Both the position numbers and the translations under genes were made by a program. This document shows positions 29,138 to 38,452 of a DNA stretch of 64,000 bases, piece by piece. A model generated the notes under the pieces. That model made no database searches. It saw only the letters and a list, made by a program, of their open reading frames with translations, and was not told the DNA's origin. The DNA lies in assembly GCF_019890615.1 (NCBI RefSeq), contig NZ_JAINVZ010000016.1:1-64000 (forward strand), written 5' to 3'. The first letter of the stretch is position 1. The number at the start of each line of letters is the position of its first letter. The stretch is from Streptantibioticus parmotrematis. Its GTDB lineage: Bacteria; Actinomycetota; Actinomycetes; Streptomycetales; Streptomycetaceae.

Positions 29138-30571
29138 ATGCGCCGAGCGAAGATCGTCTGCACCCTTGGGCCCGCGACCGACTCGTACGACCAGATCAAG
29201 GCCCTGGTCGAGTCGGGCATGGACGTGGCGAGACTCAACCTCAGCCACGGATCGCACGCCGACCACGAGGAACGCTACCGACGCGTGCGCAAGGCCGCCG
29301 AGGAGACCGGCCGCAGCGTCGGCGTCCTGGTCGACCTTCAAGGCCCGAAGATCCGGCTGGGCCGCTTCGCCGGCGGACCGGTACTCCTTGAACGCGGCGA
29401 CGAGTTCACCATCACCATGGACGACGTCGACGGCGACCACCAGATGTGCGGCACCACCTACAAGGGCCTGGCCACCGACGTCAGCCGAGGCGAACGCATC
29501 CTCGTCGACGACGGCCGGGTCACCCTGGAGGTCACCGACGTCGAAGGCCCCCGCGTCCACACCATGGTCATCGAAGGCGGCCTGGTCTCCGACAACAAGG
29601 GCCTCAACCTCCCCGGCGTCGCCGTCTCCGTCCCCGCGCTGTCCACCAAGGACATCGAGGACCTGCGCTGGGGCCTGCGCGCCGGAGCCGACATCATCGC
29701 GCTCTCCTTCGTCCGCTCCGGACAGGACATGGACGACGTCCTGCGGATCATGGAGGAGGAAGGCCGCCGGGTCCCGGTCATCGCCAAGATCGAGAAGCCG
29801 CAGGCGGTCGAACGCATCGAGGAGATCGTCGCCGCGTTCGACGGCATCATGGTCGCGCGCGGCGACCTGGGCGTCGAAATGCCGCTGGAGACCGTGCCGT
29901 TGGTGCAGAAGCGCGCCGTCAAGCTCGCCAGGCGCAACGCCAAGCCCGCCATCGTCGCCACCCAGATGCTCGACTCGATGATCGAGACGTCCCGGCCCAC
30001 CCGCGCCGAGGCGTCCGACGTCGCCAACGCCGTCATGGACGGCGCCGACGCGGTCATGCTGTCGGGGGAGACCAGCGTCGGCAAGTACCCCGTCGAGACG
30101 GTCAAGACGATGGGACGGATCGTCGCGGCCGCCGAGGAGGACATGCTCGCCGGGGGACTCCCGCCGCTCAGCGAACGCGGCAAGCCGCGCACCCAGGGCG
30201 GCGCGGTGGCCCGCGCGGCGGCCGAGATGGGCGACTTCCTCGGCGCCAAGTTCCTCGTCGCCTTCACCCAGAGCGGCGACACCGCCCGCCGCCTGTCCCG
30301 CTACCGCTCGCCCATCCCGGTCCTCGCGTTCACCCCCGAGGAGGCGACCCGCTCGCAACTGAGCCTGACGTGGGGCGTCGAGACGTTCCTCGGGCCGGTC
30401 GTGCAGACCACGGACGAGATGGTCGACCAAGTCGACGAGCACCTGCTGCGCATCGGCCGCTGCAAGCGGGGCGACGTCGTCGTCATCACGGCGGGCTCCC
30501 CGCCCGGCATCCCCGGCACGACGAACATGGTCCGCGTCCACCACATCGGCGAGGACGACGCGCCCAAGTAG
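29138..30571 (+). CDS. pyk: Pyruvate kinase
   Basis: Pyruvate kinase converts phosphoenolpyruvate and ADP to pyruvate and ATP. The 477-residue enzyme shows the N-terminal KIVCTLGPAT motif, the B domain (about 70-165), the ExGGLVSDNKGLNLPGV loop, the catalytic lysine segment VIAKIEKPQAVE, the metal-binding MVARGDLGVE, and TRAEASDVANAV, then the C-terminal allosteric domain. ATG 29138 fits a leaderless start. It is a single-gene unit, as in related genomes. Confidence 0.96.
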   Translation: MRRAKIVCTLGPATDSYDQIKALVESGMDVARLNLSHGSHADHEERYRRVRKAAEETGRSVGVLVDLQGPKIRLGRFAGGPVLLERGDEFTITMDDVDGDHQMCGTTYKGLATDVSRGERILVDDGRVTLEVTDVEGPRVHTMVIEGGLVSDNKGLNLPGVAVSVPALSTKDIEDLRWGLRAGADIIALSFVRSGQDMDDVLRIMEEEGRRVPVIAKIEKPQAVERIEEIVAAFDGIMVARGDLGVEMPLETVPLVQKRAVKLARRNAKPAIVATQMLDSMIETSRPTRAEASDVANAVMDGADAVMLSGETSVGKYPVETVKTMGRIVAAAEEDMLAGGLPPLSERGKPRTQGGAVARAAAEMGDFLGAKFLVAFTQSGDTARRLSRYRSPIPVLAFTPEEATRSQLSLTWGVETFLGPVVQTTDEMVDQVDEHLLRIGRCKRGDVVVITAGSPPGIPGTTNMVRVHHIGEDDAPK

Positions 30572-30621
30572 GCGGTGGGGGCGCGCCGTTGGGCGGGTGC
30601 GGGCGGCGGGGCGCAGTGGGT

Positions 30622-30689
30622 GGCGAGCGGCGGGGGCGCGTGGTGTGCGCGCCCAGGAGGCGAGCGGCGGGGCGTGTGGTGCACGCGCC
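30622..30689 (+). repeat. Two-copy GC-rich direct repeat after pyk
   Basis: GGCGAGCGGCGGGG begins near-identical units at 30622 and 30659 (37-bp period), each ending in GCGCC. They fill most of the gap between pyk and the convergent LAGLIDADG gene. Confidence 0.6.
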
Positions 30690-31484
30690 TCACCCCTTGG
30701 GCCCGACGTAGGCGTCCATCAGCGCCACGGAGGGACGGCGGGCTACGGATATGTTGTACGCGACGGTGCCCCGCCTGGTGACCCGCCAGTCGACGCCCAC
30801 CATGTCGAGGGTGTCCGTGTAGAGCCGCCGGATGTCGTCGGACTTGTTGGTGAAGAGATATCGGGCGTACTCGTACCTCTTCGGCTCGCCGGCGACCTTT
30901 CTGATCGTCCAGTTGGTGACGCGGCATCCGTCGGAGTGCACGAGGCCTCGCACGAATTCCCACGGGTGGGCATCGACGATGTCCTGTTGCCAGGGCTGGA
31001 GCAGAATGCGTCGCTCGTGCTTCTTGCCCGGCCCATGCTGGGGGAAGAGGCACCACAGGTGGCAGGAGGAGACCTTGACGTCGTGGCACCCTTTGCGTCG
31101 GAGGCGACAGGGTCGGTTGTGCGGAAACACCCGGCGCATGGCCTCCTCGGCGGCGTCCATGAGGCCGGGCCACTTGTCGTCACACGAGATCATCAGGCTC
31201 GGGGCGCGTTGCTGGGGCGACCACATGATGTAGCCGTCCCCCAGGTAGAGGCCCAGTAAGTAGGCGTACGCGGCGCGGTCGAGCGGACGGCCGCCGCACC
31301 GCGGGCAGAGCAGGTTGGGGCGCCCCGGAAGGGCTCCGCGACCCGCGCGGTCCACATGGAGCCAGTAGCCCACCGTGCCCACGGGGACATCGAGGAGGCG
31401 GGCGACCTCGGCATTGGTGACGCCCTTGGCGAGGAGGGCGAGGGCCTCGTGGCGCATCGAACTGCTGTGTTGGTTCATGTACAC
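30690..31484 (-). CDS. HTH-LAGLIDADG protein (homing-endonuclease-like regulator)
   Basis: A 264-residue protein. Residues 8-45 form a helix-turn-helix of the resolvase/sigma-like kind (EALALLAKGVTNAEVARLLD). C60-x2-C63 may be part of a small zinc knuckle. Two LAGLIDADG-type helices follow, LGLYLGDG at 77-84 and RGLVHSDG at 179-186, each ending in the acidic residue that coordinates the catalytic metal in homing endonucleases. WhiA-type regulators share this architecture but have lost nuclease residues; here the DG/SDG aspartates are retained. Leu76 is encoded by TTA (31257-31259), a codon that in Streptomyces needs the bldA tRNA. Base composition is less GC-rich than in its neighbours. The start among the Met codons at 31484, 31478 and 31457 is uncertain. 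Its 5' end lies 66 nt from tRNA-Leu. Confidence 0.7.
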   Translation of the reverse strand: MYMNQHSSSMRHEALALLAKGVTNAEVARLLDVPVGTVGYWLHVDRAGRGALPGRPNLLCPRCGGRPLDRAAYAYLLGLYLGDGYIMWSPQQRAPSLMISCDDKWPGLMDAAEEAMRRVFPHNRPCRLRRKGCHDVKVSSCHLWCLFPQHGPGKKHERRILLQPWQQDIVDAHPWEFVRGLVHSDGCRVTNWTIRKVAGEPKRYEYARYLFTNKSDDIRRLYTDTLDMVGVDWRVTRRGTVAYNISVARRPSVALMDAYVGPKG

Positions 31485-31550
31485 AGCGTGACCCGAGAGT
31501 CAGGCGAATGCCATGGAAAGGGGAATCATCTACCCGAACGAGTGATCGAG

Positions 31551-31633
31551 TGCCGGGTGCGGGATTCGAACCCGCAAGCCCTCTCGGGCAGATGTGTTTG
31601 AGACATCCGTGTATGCCATTCCACCAACCCGGC
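31551..31633 (-). tRNA. tRNA-Leu(CAA)
   Basis: An 83-nt class II tRNA without an encoded CCA. The acceptor stem pairs GCCGGGT with ACCCGGC, the anticodon stem-loop is GATGT-CTCAAAC-ACATC with anticodon CAA (reads UUG), the variable arm is GCCC-GAGA-GGGC, and the T arm has GTTCGAATCC. It is not bldA, which has anticodon UAA. Confidence 0.95.
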
Positions 31634-31728
31634 AGGGAACGCAGGCCACAGCCTACAGGTTGGGAGCGGCGGGAGTCACACAGGTAGGCTCGGGAAGGTG
31701 CACCCCGCCCCCCGAAACGAGGAGCCCA

Positions 31729-32397
31729 GTGAGCGCCGCTGACGCCCCCGACGAGTTCGCTACCGCCGCTGCGGAGGAGACGGCCGCCGCCGGAGGCGAC
31801 CACGTGCCGCCGCACACCACCCGCGTCGTCATCGCCGAGGACGAGGCCCTGATCCGGCTCGACCTGAAGGAGATGCTGGAAGAGGAGGGCTACTCCGTCG
31901 TGGGCGAGGCCGGCGACGGACAGCGCGCCGTCGAGCTCGCCGAGGAGCACCGCCCCGACCTGGTCATCCTCGACGTGAAGATGCCCGTCCTCGACGGCAT
32001 CTCCGCCGCCGAGCGCATCGCCAACGACCGCATCGCGCCCGTCCTGATGCTGACCGCCTTCTCCCAGCGCGAGCTGGTCGACCGCGCCCGCGAGGCCGGG
32101 GCGATGGCCTACCTGGTCAAGCCGTTCAGCAAGAGCGACCTGGTCCCGGCCATCGAGATGGCCGTCTCCCGCTTCACCGAACTGCGTGCCCTGGAAGCCG
32201 AGATCGCCGATCTCTCGCTGCGCCTGGAGACCCGCAAGCTGGTGGATCGCGCCAAGAGCGCGTTGCAGACCAAGTACGGGCTGAGTGAGCCGGCCGCGTT
32301 CCGCTGGATCCAGAAGACCTCGATGGACCGTCGGATGTCCATGCAGGCGGTGGCCCAGGCCGTGATCGACGAGGTCGGCGGCGACACCGACGGCTGA
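31729..32397 (+). CDS. pdtaR: ANTAR-domain response regulator, PdtaR-like
   Basis: A 222-residue response regulator. An Ala/Glu-rich leader (1-30) is followed by a receiver domain with acidic pocket E37-D38, phospho-acceptor Asp82 (VILDVKMP) and the conserved Lys in VKPFSK. The C-terminal ANTAR RNA-binding domain runs from about 150 to 212 (ALEAEIADLSLRLETRKLVDRAK...). ANTAR regulators bind paired RNA hairpins and cause antitermination; in mycobacteria the orthologue pairs with the PdtaS kinase, which is not in this window. GTG 31729 has GGAG 4 nt upstream. TAGGCT at 31685-31690 is a possible -10. Confidence 0.9.
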   Translation: MSAADAPDEFATAAAEETAAAGGDHVPPHTTRVVIAEDEALIRLDLKEMLEEEGYSVVGEAGDGQRAVELAEEHRPDLVILDVKMPVLDGISAAERIANDRIAPVLMLTAFSQRELVDRAREAGAMAYLVKPFSKSDLVPAIEMAVSRFTELRALEAEIADLSLRLETRKLVDRAKSALQTKYGLSEPAAFRWIQKTSMDRRMSMQAVAQAVIDEVGGDTDG

Positions 32398-32424
32398 CCC
32401 GCCTGCCGGGAACCCGGAAGCCAC

Positions 32425-32456
32425 GAACGCCCGCGTCGGGATCGACGCGGGCGTTC
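32425..32456. terminator. Terminator after ANTAR regulator
   Basis: A perfect 14-bp stem (GAACGCCCGCGTCG and its complement) with a GGAT tetraloop. Confidence 0.85.
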
Positions 32457-32462
32457 GGCGTA

Positions 32463-32490
32463 GCGGGGCCCCGCCGCAACGGGGCCCCGT
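32463..32490. terminator. Second hairpin, convergent terminator region
   Basis: CGGGGCCCCG occurs twice (32464-32473 and 32480-32489). Each copy is self-complementary, and together they form a 10-bp stem with a 6-nt loop. It lies just before the thioesterase stop and probably serves that gene. Confidence 0.65.
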
Positions 32491-32493
32491 GGC

Positions 32494-32967
32494 TCAGGCC
32501 GCCGGGCCGTTGGGCGCGACCGGACGCAGCATGCAGGTCAGCCGGGCCGAACACACCCTGCGGTCCTGCTCGTCGGAGATCACGATCTCGTAGGTGGCGC
32601 TGGAGCGGCCCCGGTGGACGGGTGTGGCGACACCGGTGACCAGGCCGGAGCGCAGGCCCCGGTGGTGGGTGCAGTTGAGGTCCACACCGACCGCGACCTT
32701 GTGCGGCCCGCCGTGCAGCATCGCGCCGACCGAGCCGAGGGTCTCGGCGAGCACGGCGGAGGCCCCGCCGTGCAGCAGGCCGTACGGCTGGGTGTTGCCC
32801 TCGACCGGCATGATGCCCACGACGCGCTCGGCGGAGGCTTCGGTGACCTTCACGCCCATCCGCTCGCCGAGGTGACCCGCCGAGAAGAGCGCGGGCAGGT
32901 CGATGCCGAGCCCGGCGTACTCCTCGACGACGTCCGGCGGGAACTTGGTTGTGGCCTGCTCGCCCAT
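32494..32967 (-). CDS. PaaI-family hotdog thioesterase
   Basis: A 157-residue single hotdog-fold acyl-CoA thioesterase. The diagnostic stretch is PYGLLHGGASAVLAETLGS, in which the HGG and the downstream Glu form the active site, followed by VGVDLNCTHHRGLRSG. Its acyl-CoA substrate cannot be predicted. The start at ATG 32967 (MGEQATTKFP) has GGAG 9 nt upstream and matches where family homology begins; an upstream ATG at 33000 is an alternative. Confidence 0.88.
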   Translation of the reverse strand: MGEQATTKFPPDVVEEYAGLGIDLPALFSAGHLGERMGVKVTEASAERVVGIMPVEGNTQPYGLLHGGASAVLAETLGSVGAMLHGGPHKVAVGVDLNCTHHRGLRSGLVTGVATPVHRGRSSATYEIVISDEQDRRVCSARLTCMLRPVAPNGPAA

Positions 32968-33120
32968 GGGGGTCGGCTCCGATCCTCCTCGCCCGGTCAT
33001 CCTCGGCCGGGAACTGCCACCGTCCTATCAGGAGTCGGCCGCCGCCAGACGATCACCACCCGGTGTTCTGCGTCACGTGCGTGTAGCCGTCACGTACCCG
33101 GCGCCGGGCCGCCTTGGCGG

Positions 33121-35418
33121 CTACGCCTCGCGCGTCGGCTCCAGGCGTATCACCACCGACTTCGACGCCGGGGTGTTGCTGGTGTCGGCGGTGTGGTCGA
33201 GGGGGACCAGCACGTTGGTCTCCGGGTAGTAGGCGGCGGCGCAGCCGCGGGTGGTCGGGTAGTGCACGACGCGGAAGCCCTCGGCGCGCCGTTCCACCCC
33301 GTCCGCCCACTCGCCGACCAGGTCGGTGTACGCGCCGTCCGCGAGGCCGTGGGCGGCGGCGTCGTCGGGGTGGAGCAGCACGACCCGGCGGCCGCCCTTG
33401 ACGCCGCGGTAGCGGTCGTCGAGGCCGTAGATGGTGGTGTTGTACTGGTCGTGCGAGCGCAGCGTCTGGAGCAGCAGGCGGCCTTCGGGCACCTCGGGGT
33501 ACTCGACGGGCGCGGCGGTGAAGTTGGCCTTGCCGGTGGCGGTGGGGAAGGTGCGGCTGTCGCGCGGGCCGTGCGGCAGGGCGAAGCCGCCGGGGGCGCG
33601 CACCCGGGTGTTGAAGTCGTCGAAGCCGGGGACGACCCGTGCGATGCGGTCGCGCACCTGGTCGTAGTCGGCCTCGAACTCCTCCCAGGGCACGACGCTC
33701 TCCGGCCCCAGCACGGCGCGGGCCAGGCGGCAGACGATGGCGGGCTCGGACAGCAGGTGGGGGCTCGCGGGGTCCAGGCCGCCGCGCGAGGCGTGCACCA
33801 TGCCCATGGAGTCCTCGACGGTGACGAACTGCTCTCCGCCCGCCTGGTGGTCCTTCTCGGTGCGGCCGAGGGTGGGCAGGATCAGCGCGCGGGCGCCGGT
33901 GACGACGTGGGAGCGGTTGAGCTTGGTGGAGACGTGGACGGTGAGCCGGGCGCGGCGCATCGCGGCCTCGGTGACGTCGGTGTCGGGGGAGGCGGAGACG
34001 AAGTTGCCGCCCATGGCGAAGAACACCTTGGCGTCGCCGTCGCGCATCGCCTCGATGGCGCGGACCACGTCGTAGCCGTGCTCGCGGGGTGGCGTGAAGC
34101 CGAACTCCTTCTCCAGGGCGTCGAGGAAGGCGTCGGCGGGCCGCTCGAAGATGCCCATGGTGCGGTCGCCCTGGACGTTGCTGTGGCCGCGGACCGGGCA
34201 GACGCCGGCGCCGGGGCGGCCCACGTTGCCGCGCAGCAGCAGGAAGTTGACGACCTCGCGGATGGTGGGCACGGAGTGCTTGTGCTGGGTGAGGCCCATC
34301 GCCCAGCACACGACGACGCTGCGGGCCTGGAGCACCATGGTGAGCAGTCGCTCGATGTCGCCGCGCTCCAGACCGGTGGCGCGTATCGTCTCGTCCCAGT
34401 CGGCGGCGCGCGCGGCGGCGGCGAACTCCTCGTATCCGTGGGTGTGTTCGTCGATGAACGCGGTGTCGAGCACGGTGCCGGGGGCGCGGTCGTCGGCTTC
34501 CAGTAGCAGCCGGTTGAGCAGGCGGAAGAGCGCCTGGTCGCCGCCGAGGCGGATCTGGAGGAACAGGTCGGTCAGCGAAGTGCCGCCGCCTGCGAGGCCC
34601 TTGGGGGTCTGCGGGTTCTTGAACCGTTCGAGTCCCGCTTCCGGCAGCGGGTTGACGCTGACGATCCGGGCGCCGCCGGCCTTGGCCTTCTCCAGCGCGG
34701 AGAGCATGCGGGGGTGGTTGGTGCCGGGGTTCTGGCCCGCGACGATGATCAGGTCGGCGCGGTAGAGGTCTTCGAGCAGGACGCTGCCCTTGCCGACGCC
34801 GAGGGTCTCGGTGAGCGCGGAACCGGACGACTCGTGGCACATGTTGGAGCAGTCCGGCAGGTTGTTGGTGCCGAACTCGCGGGCGAAGAGCTGGTAGAGG
34901 AAGGCGGCTTCGTTGCTGGTGCGGCCCGAGGTGTAGAAGAGGGCCTCGTCGGGGGAGTCCAGGGCGCGCAGTTCGTCCGCGACGATCTCGAAGGCGCGTT
35001 CCCAGGGGACCGGTTCGTAGTGGTCGGCGCCTTCGGCGAGGTACATGGGCTGGGTGAGGCGGCCCTGCTGGCCGAGCCAGTAGCCGCTGCGCCGGGTGAG
35101 GTCGGAGACCGGGTGGCGGGCGAAGAAGTCGGGGGTGACGCGGCGCAGGGTGGCTTCCTCGGCGACCGCCTTGGCGCCGTTCTCGCAGAACTCGGCGCGA
35201 TGGCGGTGGTCGGGCTCGGGCCAGGCGCAGCCGGGGCAGTCGAAGCCGTCCTTCTGGTTGACCTTCAGGAGGGTCAGGGCGGTGCGCTTGACGCCCATCT
35301 GCCGGGTCGCGATGCGCAGGGAGTGGCCGACCGCGGGCAGTCCCGCCGCGGCGTGCTGCGGCGCGGTCACCTCGGGCGCGTCCTGTACCGGGTCCCCTGC
35401 GGGTGGCTTCGTCGCCAT
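33121..35418 (-). CDS. FdhF/YdeP-family molybdopterin oxidoreductase
   Basis: A 765-residue molybdenum enzyme of the formate-dehydrogenase alpha/YdeP type. An N-terminal segment has the CPGC pair (DGFDCPGCAWPEPDH), the Mo-ligand region is NMCHESSG (Cys in the position of the FdhF selenocysteine), GQNPGTNHPRMLSAL binds the cofactor, and the C-terminal domain has the KANFTAAPVEYP molybdopterin-binding motif. Only one CxxC pair is seen, so the iron-sulfur site may be atypical. GGAGGG lies 8 nt before ATG 35418. No fdhD or partner subunit is adjacent, so the electron acceptor and substrate are unknown. It is divergent from polA. Confidence 0.88.
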   Translation of the reverse strand: MATKPPAGDPVQDAPEVTAPQHAAAGLPAVGHSLRIATRQMGVKRTALTLLKVNQKDGFDCPGCAWPEPDHRHRAEFCENGAKAVAEEATLRRVTPDFFARHPVSDLTRRSGYWLGQQGRLTQPMYLAEGADHYEPVPWERAFEIVADELRALDSPDEALFYTSGRTSNEAAFLYQLFAREFGTNNLPDCSNMCHESSGSALTETLGVGKGSVLLEDLYRADLIIVAGQNPGTNHPRMLSALEKAKAGGARIVSVNPLPEAGLERFKNPQTPKGLAGGGTSLTDLFLQIRLGGDQALFRLLNRLLLEADDRAPGTVLDTAFIDEHTHGYEEFAAAARAADWDETIRATGLERGDIERLLTMVLQARSVVVCWAMGLTQHKHSVPTIREVVNFLLLRGNVGRPGAGVCPVRGHSNVQGDRTMGIFERPADAFLDALEKEFGFTPPREHGYDVVRAIEAMRDGDAKVFFAMGGNFVSASPDTDVTEAAMRRARLTVHVSTKLNRSHVVTGARALILPTLGRTEKDHQAGGEQFVTVEDSMGMVHASRGGLDPASPHLLSEPAIVCRLARAVLGPESVVPWEEFEADYDQVRDRIARVVPGFDDFNTRVRAPGGFALPHGPRDSRTFPTATGKANFTAAPVEYPEVPEGRLLLQTLRSHDQYNTTIYGLDDRYRGVKGGRRVVLLHPDDAAAHGLADGAYTDLVGEWADGVERRAEGFRVVHYPTTRGCAAAYYPETNVLVPLDHTADTSNTPASKSVVIRLEPTREA

Positions 35419-35676
35419 CGCCGTGTCCCTCCGTCGTGCTGCTTTCCGTCCCTGTCCGCATCGATCCTCCCACGGCGGCGCGGCGGCGCCCTGGGCCTGT
35501 GGATAACTTCGCCGCACCCGCGCCCGGGCCGGTCCGCGCCCCGGCCCGAGCCTCGCCCCACCCCGGGTCCGCGTCTGCGGCGCGCCCGGGTCCGCGCCCG
35601 ACGACGCGCCCGGTTCTCTACCGGGACCGCGCCGTGCCGGACAGGAGTGTCAGTGGTCCGTGGGAGGATCGGGGAC

Positions 35677-38412
35677 GTGGCACAGAAGGCATCGAAGACG
35701 ACGACAGCGGCGACCGGCACCACGCGGAAGGCGGACCGGCCGCGCCTGCTCCTGCTGGACGGGCACTCCCTGGCCTACCGCGCGTTCTACGCGTTGCCGG
35801 TGGAGAACTTCAACACCGCCACCGGCCAGCCGACGAACGCGATCTACGGCTTCACGTCGATGCTGTCGAACACGTTGCGTGACGAGGCCCCGACGCATCT
35901 GGCGGTCGCGTTCGACGTGTCCCGCAAGACGTGGCGCTTCGACGAGTACCCGGAGTACAAGGCGACCCGTTCCGCCACGCCGGACGAGTTCCGCAGCCAG
36001 GTGGAGCTGATCGGCGAGCTGCTCGACACGATGCGGGTGCGGCGCTTCGCGATCGAGGGCTTCGAGGCGGACGACATCATCGCCACGCTGGCCACCCAGG
36101 CGGAGGCCGCCGGATTCGAGGTGCTGATCGTCACCGGTGACCGCGACGCGTTCCAGCTGGTCACCGAGCACGTGACGGTGCTGTACCCGACCAAGGGCGT
36201 CTCGGAGCTGACGCGCTACACCCCGGAGAAGGTCGAGGAGCGCTACGGGCTGACCCCCGCGCAGTACCCGGACTTCGCGGCGCTGCGCGGCGACCCGTCG
36301 GACAACCTGCCGGGCATCCCGGGCGTGGGCGAGAAGACCGCCGCGAAGTGGATCACCCAGTTCGGTTCGTTCGCGCAGCTGGTGGAGCGGGCCGAGGAGG
36401 TCAAGGGCAAGGCCGGGCAGAGCTTCCGGGACCACCTGGAGGCGGTCAAGCTCAACCGCCGTCTGACCGAGATGGTGCGTGACGTCGAGCTGCCGGTCGG
36501 CCCCGAGGGCCTGGTCCGCGAGCCGTACGACCGGGCGGGGCTGGACGTGGTGCTGGACGCCCTGGAGTTCCGCCACCCGAACTTCCGGGAGCGGCTGTAC
36601 GCGGCCGATCCCGGCGCCGAGCAGGACGCGCAGGCGCAGGTCGCGGCCGGGGTCGAGATCGACGGGCGGGTGCTGGGCGCGGGCGAGCTGCCGGCGTGGC
36701 TGGCGGAGCACGGCACGGACCCGCTGGGCGTGGCCACGGTGGACTCCTGGGCGCTGGGCGCGGGCACGGTGACCGAGGTCGCGCTGGCCACTGCCGAGGG
36801 ACCGGCCGCCTGGTTCGACCCGGCGCACCTGGTGGAGGAGGACGAGAAGGCGTTCGCCGCCTGGATCGCCGACGCCGGGCGCCCGAAGGTGATGCACGAC
36901 GCCAAGGGCGCGATGCGGGTCTTCGCCGAGCACGGCTGGAGCGTCGGCGGCGTGGCGATGGACACGGCGCTGGCCGCGTACCTGATCAAGCCGGGTCGCC
37001 GCTCGTTCGCGCTGGACGTGCTGTCGGTGGAGTACCTCGGGCGGGAGCTGGAGCACGCCGAGGAGGGCGGCGGTCAGCTGGCGTTCGGCGTGGAGGACGG
37101 CGCCGAGGCGGAGAAGCTGATGGCGAAGGCGCGCGCGGTGGCGGATCTGGCGGAGGTGTTCGCCGGCAGGCTGGAGCAGGACGGCGCGCTGGGTCTGCTG
37201 CGTGACGTGGAGCTGCCGACCTCCGTGCTGCTGGCCCGCATGGAGCGGCACGGCATCGCGGCCGACCGCGACCATCTGGAGCGGCTGGAGCGGCAGTTCG
37301 CCGACGCCGTGAAGCAGGCCGTGAAGGAGGCGCACGGGGCGGTCGGCCACGAGTTCAACCTCGGCTCGCCCAAGCAGCTCCAGGAGGTCTTCTTCGGGGA
37401 GCTGGGCCTGCCCAAGACCAAGAAGACCAAGACCGGTTACACCACGGACGCCGACGCGCTGGCCTGGCTCGCCCAGCAGACCGACCACGAGCTGCCGGTG
37501 ATCATGCTGCGCCACCGCGAGCAGGCGCGGCTGCGCTCGACGGTCGAGGGCCTGATCAAGACGATCGCGCCGGACGGACGCATCCACACCACGTTCAACC
37601 AGACGGTCGCCGCCACCGGTCGCCTGTCGTCCACCGAGCCCAACCTGCAGAACATCCCGGTGCGCACGGACGAGGGCCGGGCGATCCGCCGCGGTTTCGT
37701 CGTCGGTGAGGGCTACGAGTCGCTGCTGACGGCGGACTACAGCCAGATCGAGCTGCGGGTGATGGCGCACCTTTCGGAGGACGAGGGGCTGATCGCCGCG
37801 TTCACCTCCGGCGAGGACCTGCACACCACGGTGGGCTCGTACGTCTTCGACGTGCCGAAGGACGCGGTGGACGCGGAGATGCGCCGCAAGATCAAGGCGA
37901 TGTCGTACGGGCTGGCCTACGGGCTGTCCGCGTTCGGCCTGTCGCAGCAGTTGGCCATCGGCCCGGACGAGGCGCGCGGGCTGATGGACACCTACTTCGA
38001 GCGGTTCGGCGGGGTCCGGGACTATCTGCGCCGCGTGGTGGAGGAGGCCCGGGTCACCGGCTACACCGAGACGCTGCTCGGGCGGCGGCGCTACCTGCCG
38101 GACCTCAACAGCGACAACCGCCAGCGGCGCGAGATGGCAGAGCGGATGGCGCTCAACGCGCCCATCCAGGGCTCGGCGGCGGACATCGTGAAGCTGGCGA
38201 TGCTCCGGGTGGACGCGGCGCTGACGGAGGCGGGCCTGCGCACGCGCACCCTGCTCCAGGTGCACGACGAAATCGTGCTGGAGGTCGCCCCTGGTGAGCG
38301 TGAGCGGGTGGAGACGCTGGTGCGCGACGAGATGACGGCGGCGTACCCGTTGCGGGCGCCGCTGGACGTGTCGGTGGGTTCGGGCGGCGACTGGGAGTCG
38401 GCCGCGCACTGA
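35677..38412 (+). CDS. polA: DNA polymerase I
   Basis: PolA fills gaps in repair and Okazaki processing. The 911-residue protein has the N-terminal 5'-3' exonuclease (about 22-310; DGHSLAYRAFYAL, EGFEADDIIATLA, GDRDAFQLV), a degenerate 3'-5' exonuclease-like domain that lacks the canonical DxE/DxxxD residues as usual in actinobacteria, and the polymerase domain with motif A DYSQIELR, motif B RRKIKAMSYGLAYG and motif C QVHDEIVLE. GTG 35677 has GGAGG 9 nt upstream; the longer open frame upstream runs antisense to the oxidoreductase and is not coding. Confidence 0.97.
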   Translation: MAQKASKTTTAATGTTRKADRPRLLLLDGHSLAYRAFYALPVENFNTATGQPTNAIYGFTSMLSNTLRDEAPTHLAVAFDVSRKTWRFDEYPEYKATRSATPDEFRSQVELIGELLDTMRVRRFAIEGFEADDIIATLATQAEAAGFEVLIVTGDRDAFQLVTEHVTVLYPTKGVSELTRYTPEKVEERYGLTPAQYPDFAALRGDPSDNLPGIPGVGEKTAAKWITQFGSFAQLVERAEEVKGKAGQSFRDHLEAVKLNRRLTEMVRDVELPVGPEGLVREPYDRAGLDVVLDALEFRHPNFRERLYAADPGAEQDAQAQVAAGVEIDGRVLGAGELPAWLAEHGTDPLGVATVDSWALGAGTVTEVALATAEGPAAWFDPAHLVEEDEKAFAAWIADAGRPKVMHDAKGAMRVFAEHGWSVGGVAMDTALAAYLIKPGRRSFALDVLSVEYLGRELEHAEEGGGQLAFGVEDGAEAEKLMAKARAVADLAEVFAGRLEQDGALGLLRDVELPTSVLLARMERHGIAADRDHLERLERQFADAVKQAVKEAHGAVGHEFNLGSPKQLQEVFFGELGLPKTKKTKTGYTTDADALAWLAQQTDHELPVIMLRHREQARLRSTVEGLIKTIAPDGRIHTTFNQTVAATGRLSSTEPNLQNIPVRTDEGRAIRRGFVVGEGYESLLTADYSQIELRVMAHLSEDEGLIAAFTSGEDLHTTVGSYVFDVPKDAVDAEMRRKIKAMSYGLAYGLSAFGLSQQLAIGPDEARGLMDTYFERFGGVRDYLRRVVEEARVTGYTETLLGRRRYLPDLNSDNRQRREMAERMALNAPIQGSAADIVKLAMLRVDAALTEAGLRTRTLLQVHDEIVLEVAPGERERVETLVRDEMTAAYPLRAPLDVSVGSGGDWESAAH

Positions 38413-38421
38413 TCGCATGCG

Positions 38422-38452
38422 TGAGGGGGCCGTCGGCGACGCGGCCCCCTCA
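38422..38452. terminator. polA terminator
   Basis: A perfect 11-bp stem (TGAGGGGGCCG and its complement) with a 9-nt loop, 9 nt after the polA stop; it probably also serves the convergent DUF4184 gene. Confidence 0.75.

Noticed and set aside
31551-31633. tRNA-Leu as the attachment site of an integrated element
   Set aside because: I see no integrase and no repeat of the tRNA 3' end in the window; the LAGLIDADG gene alone does not make an island.
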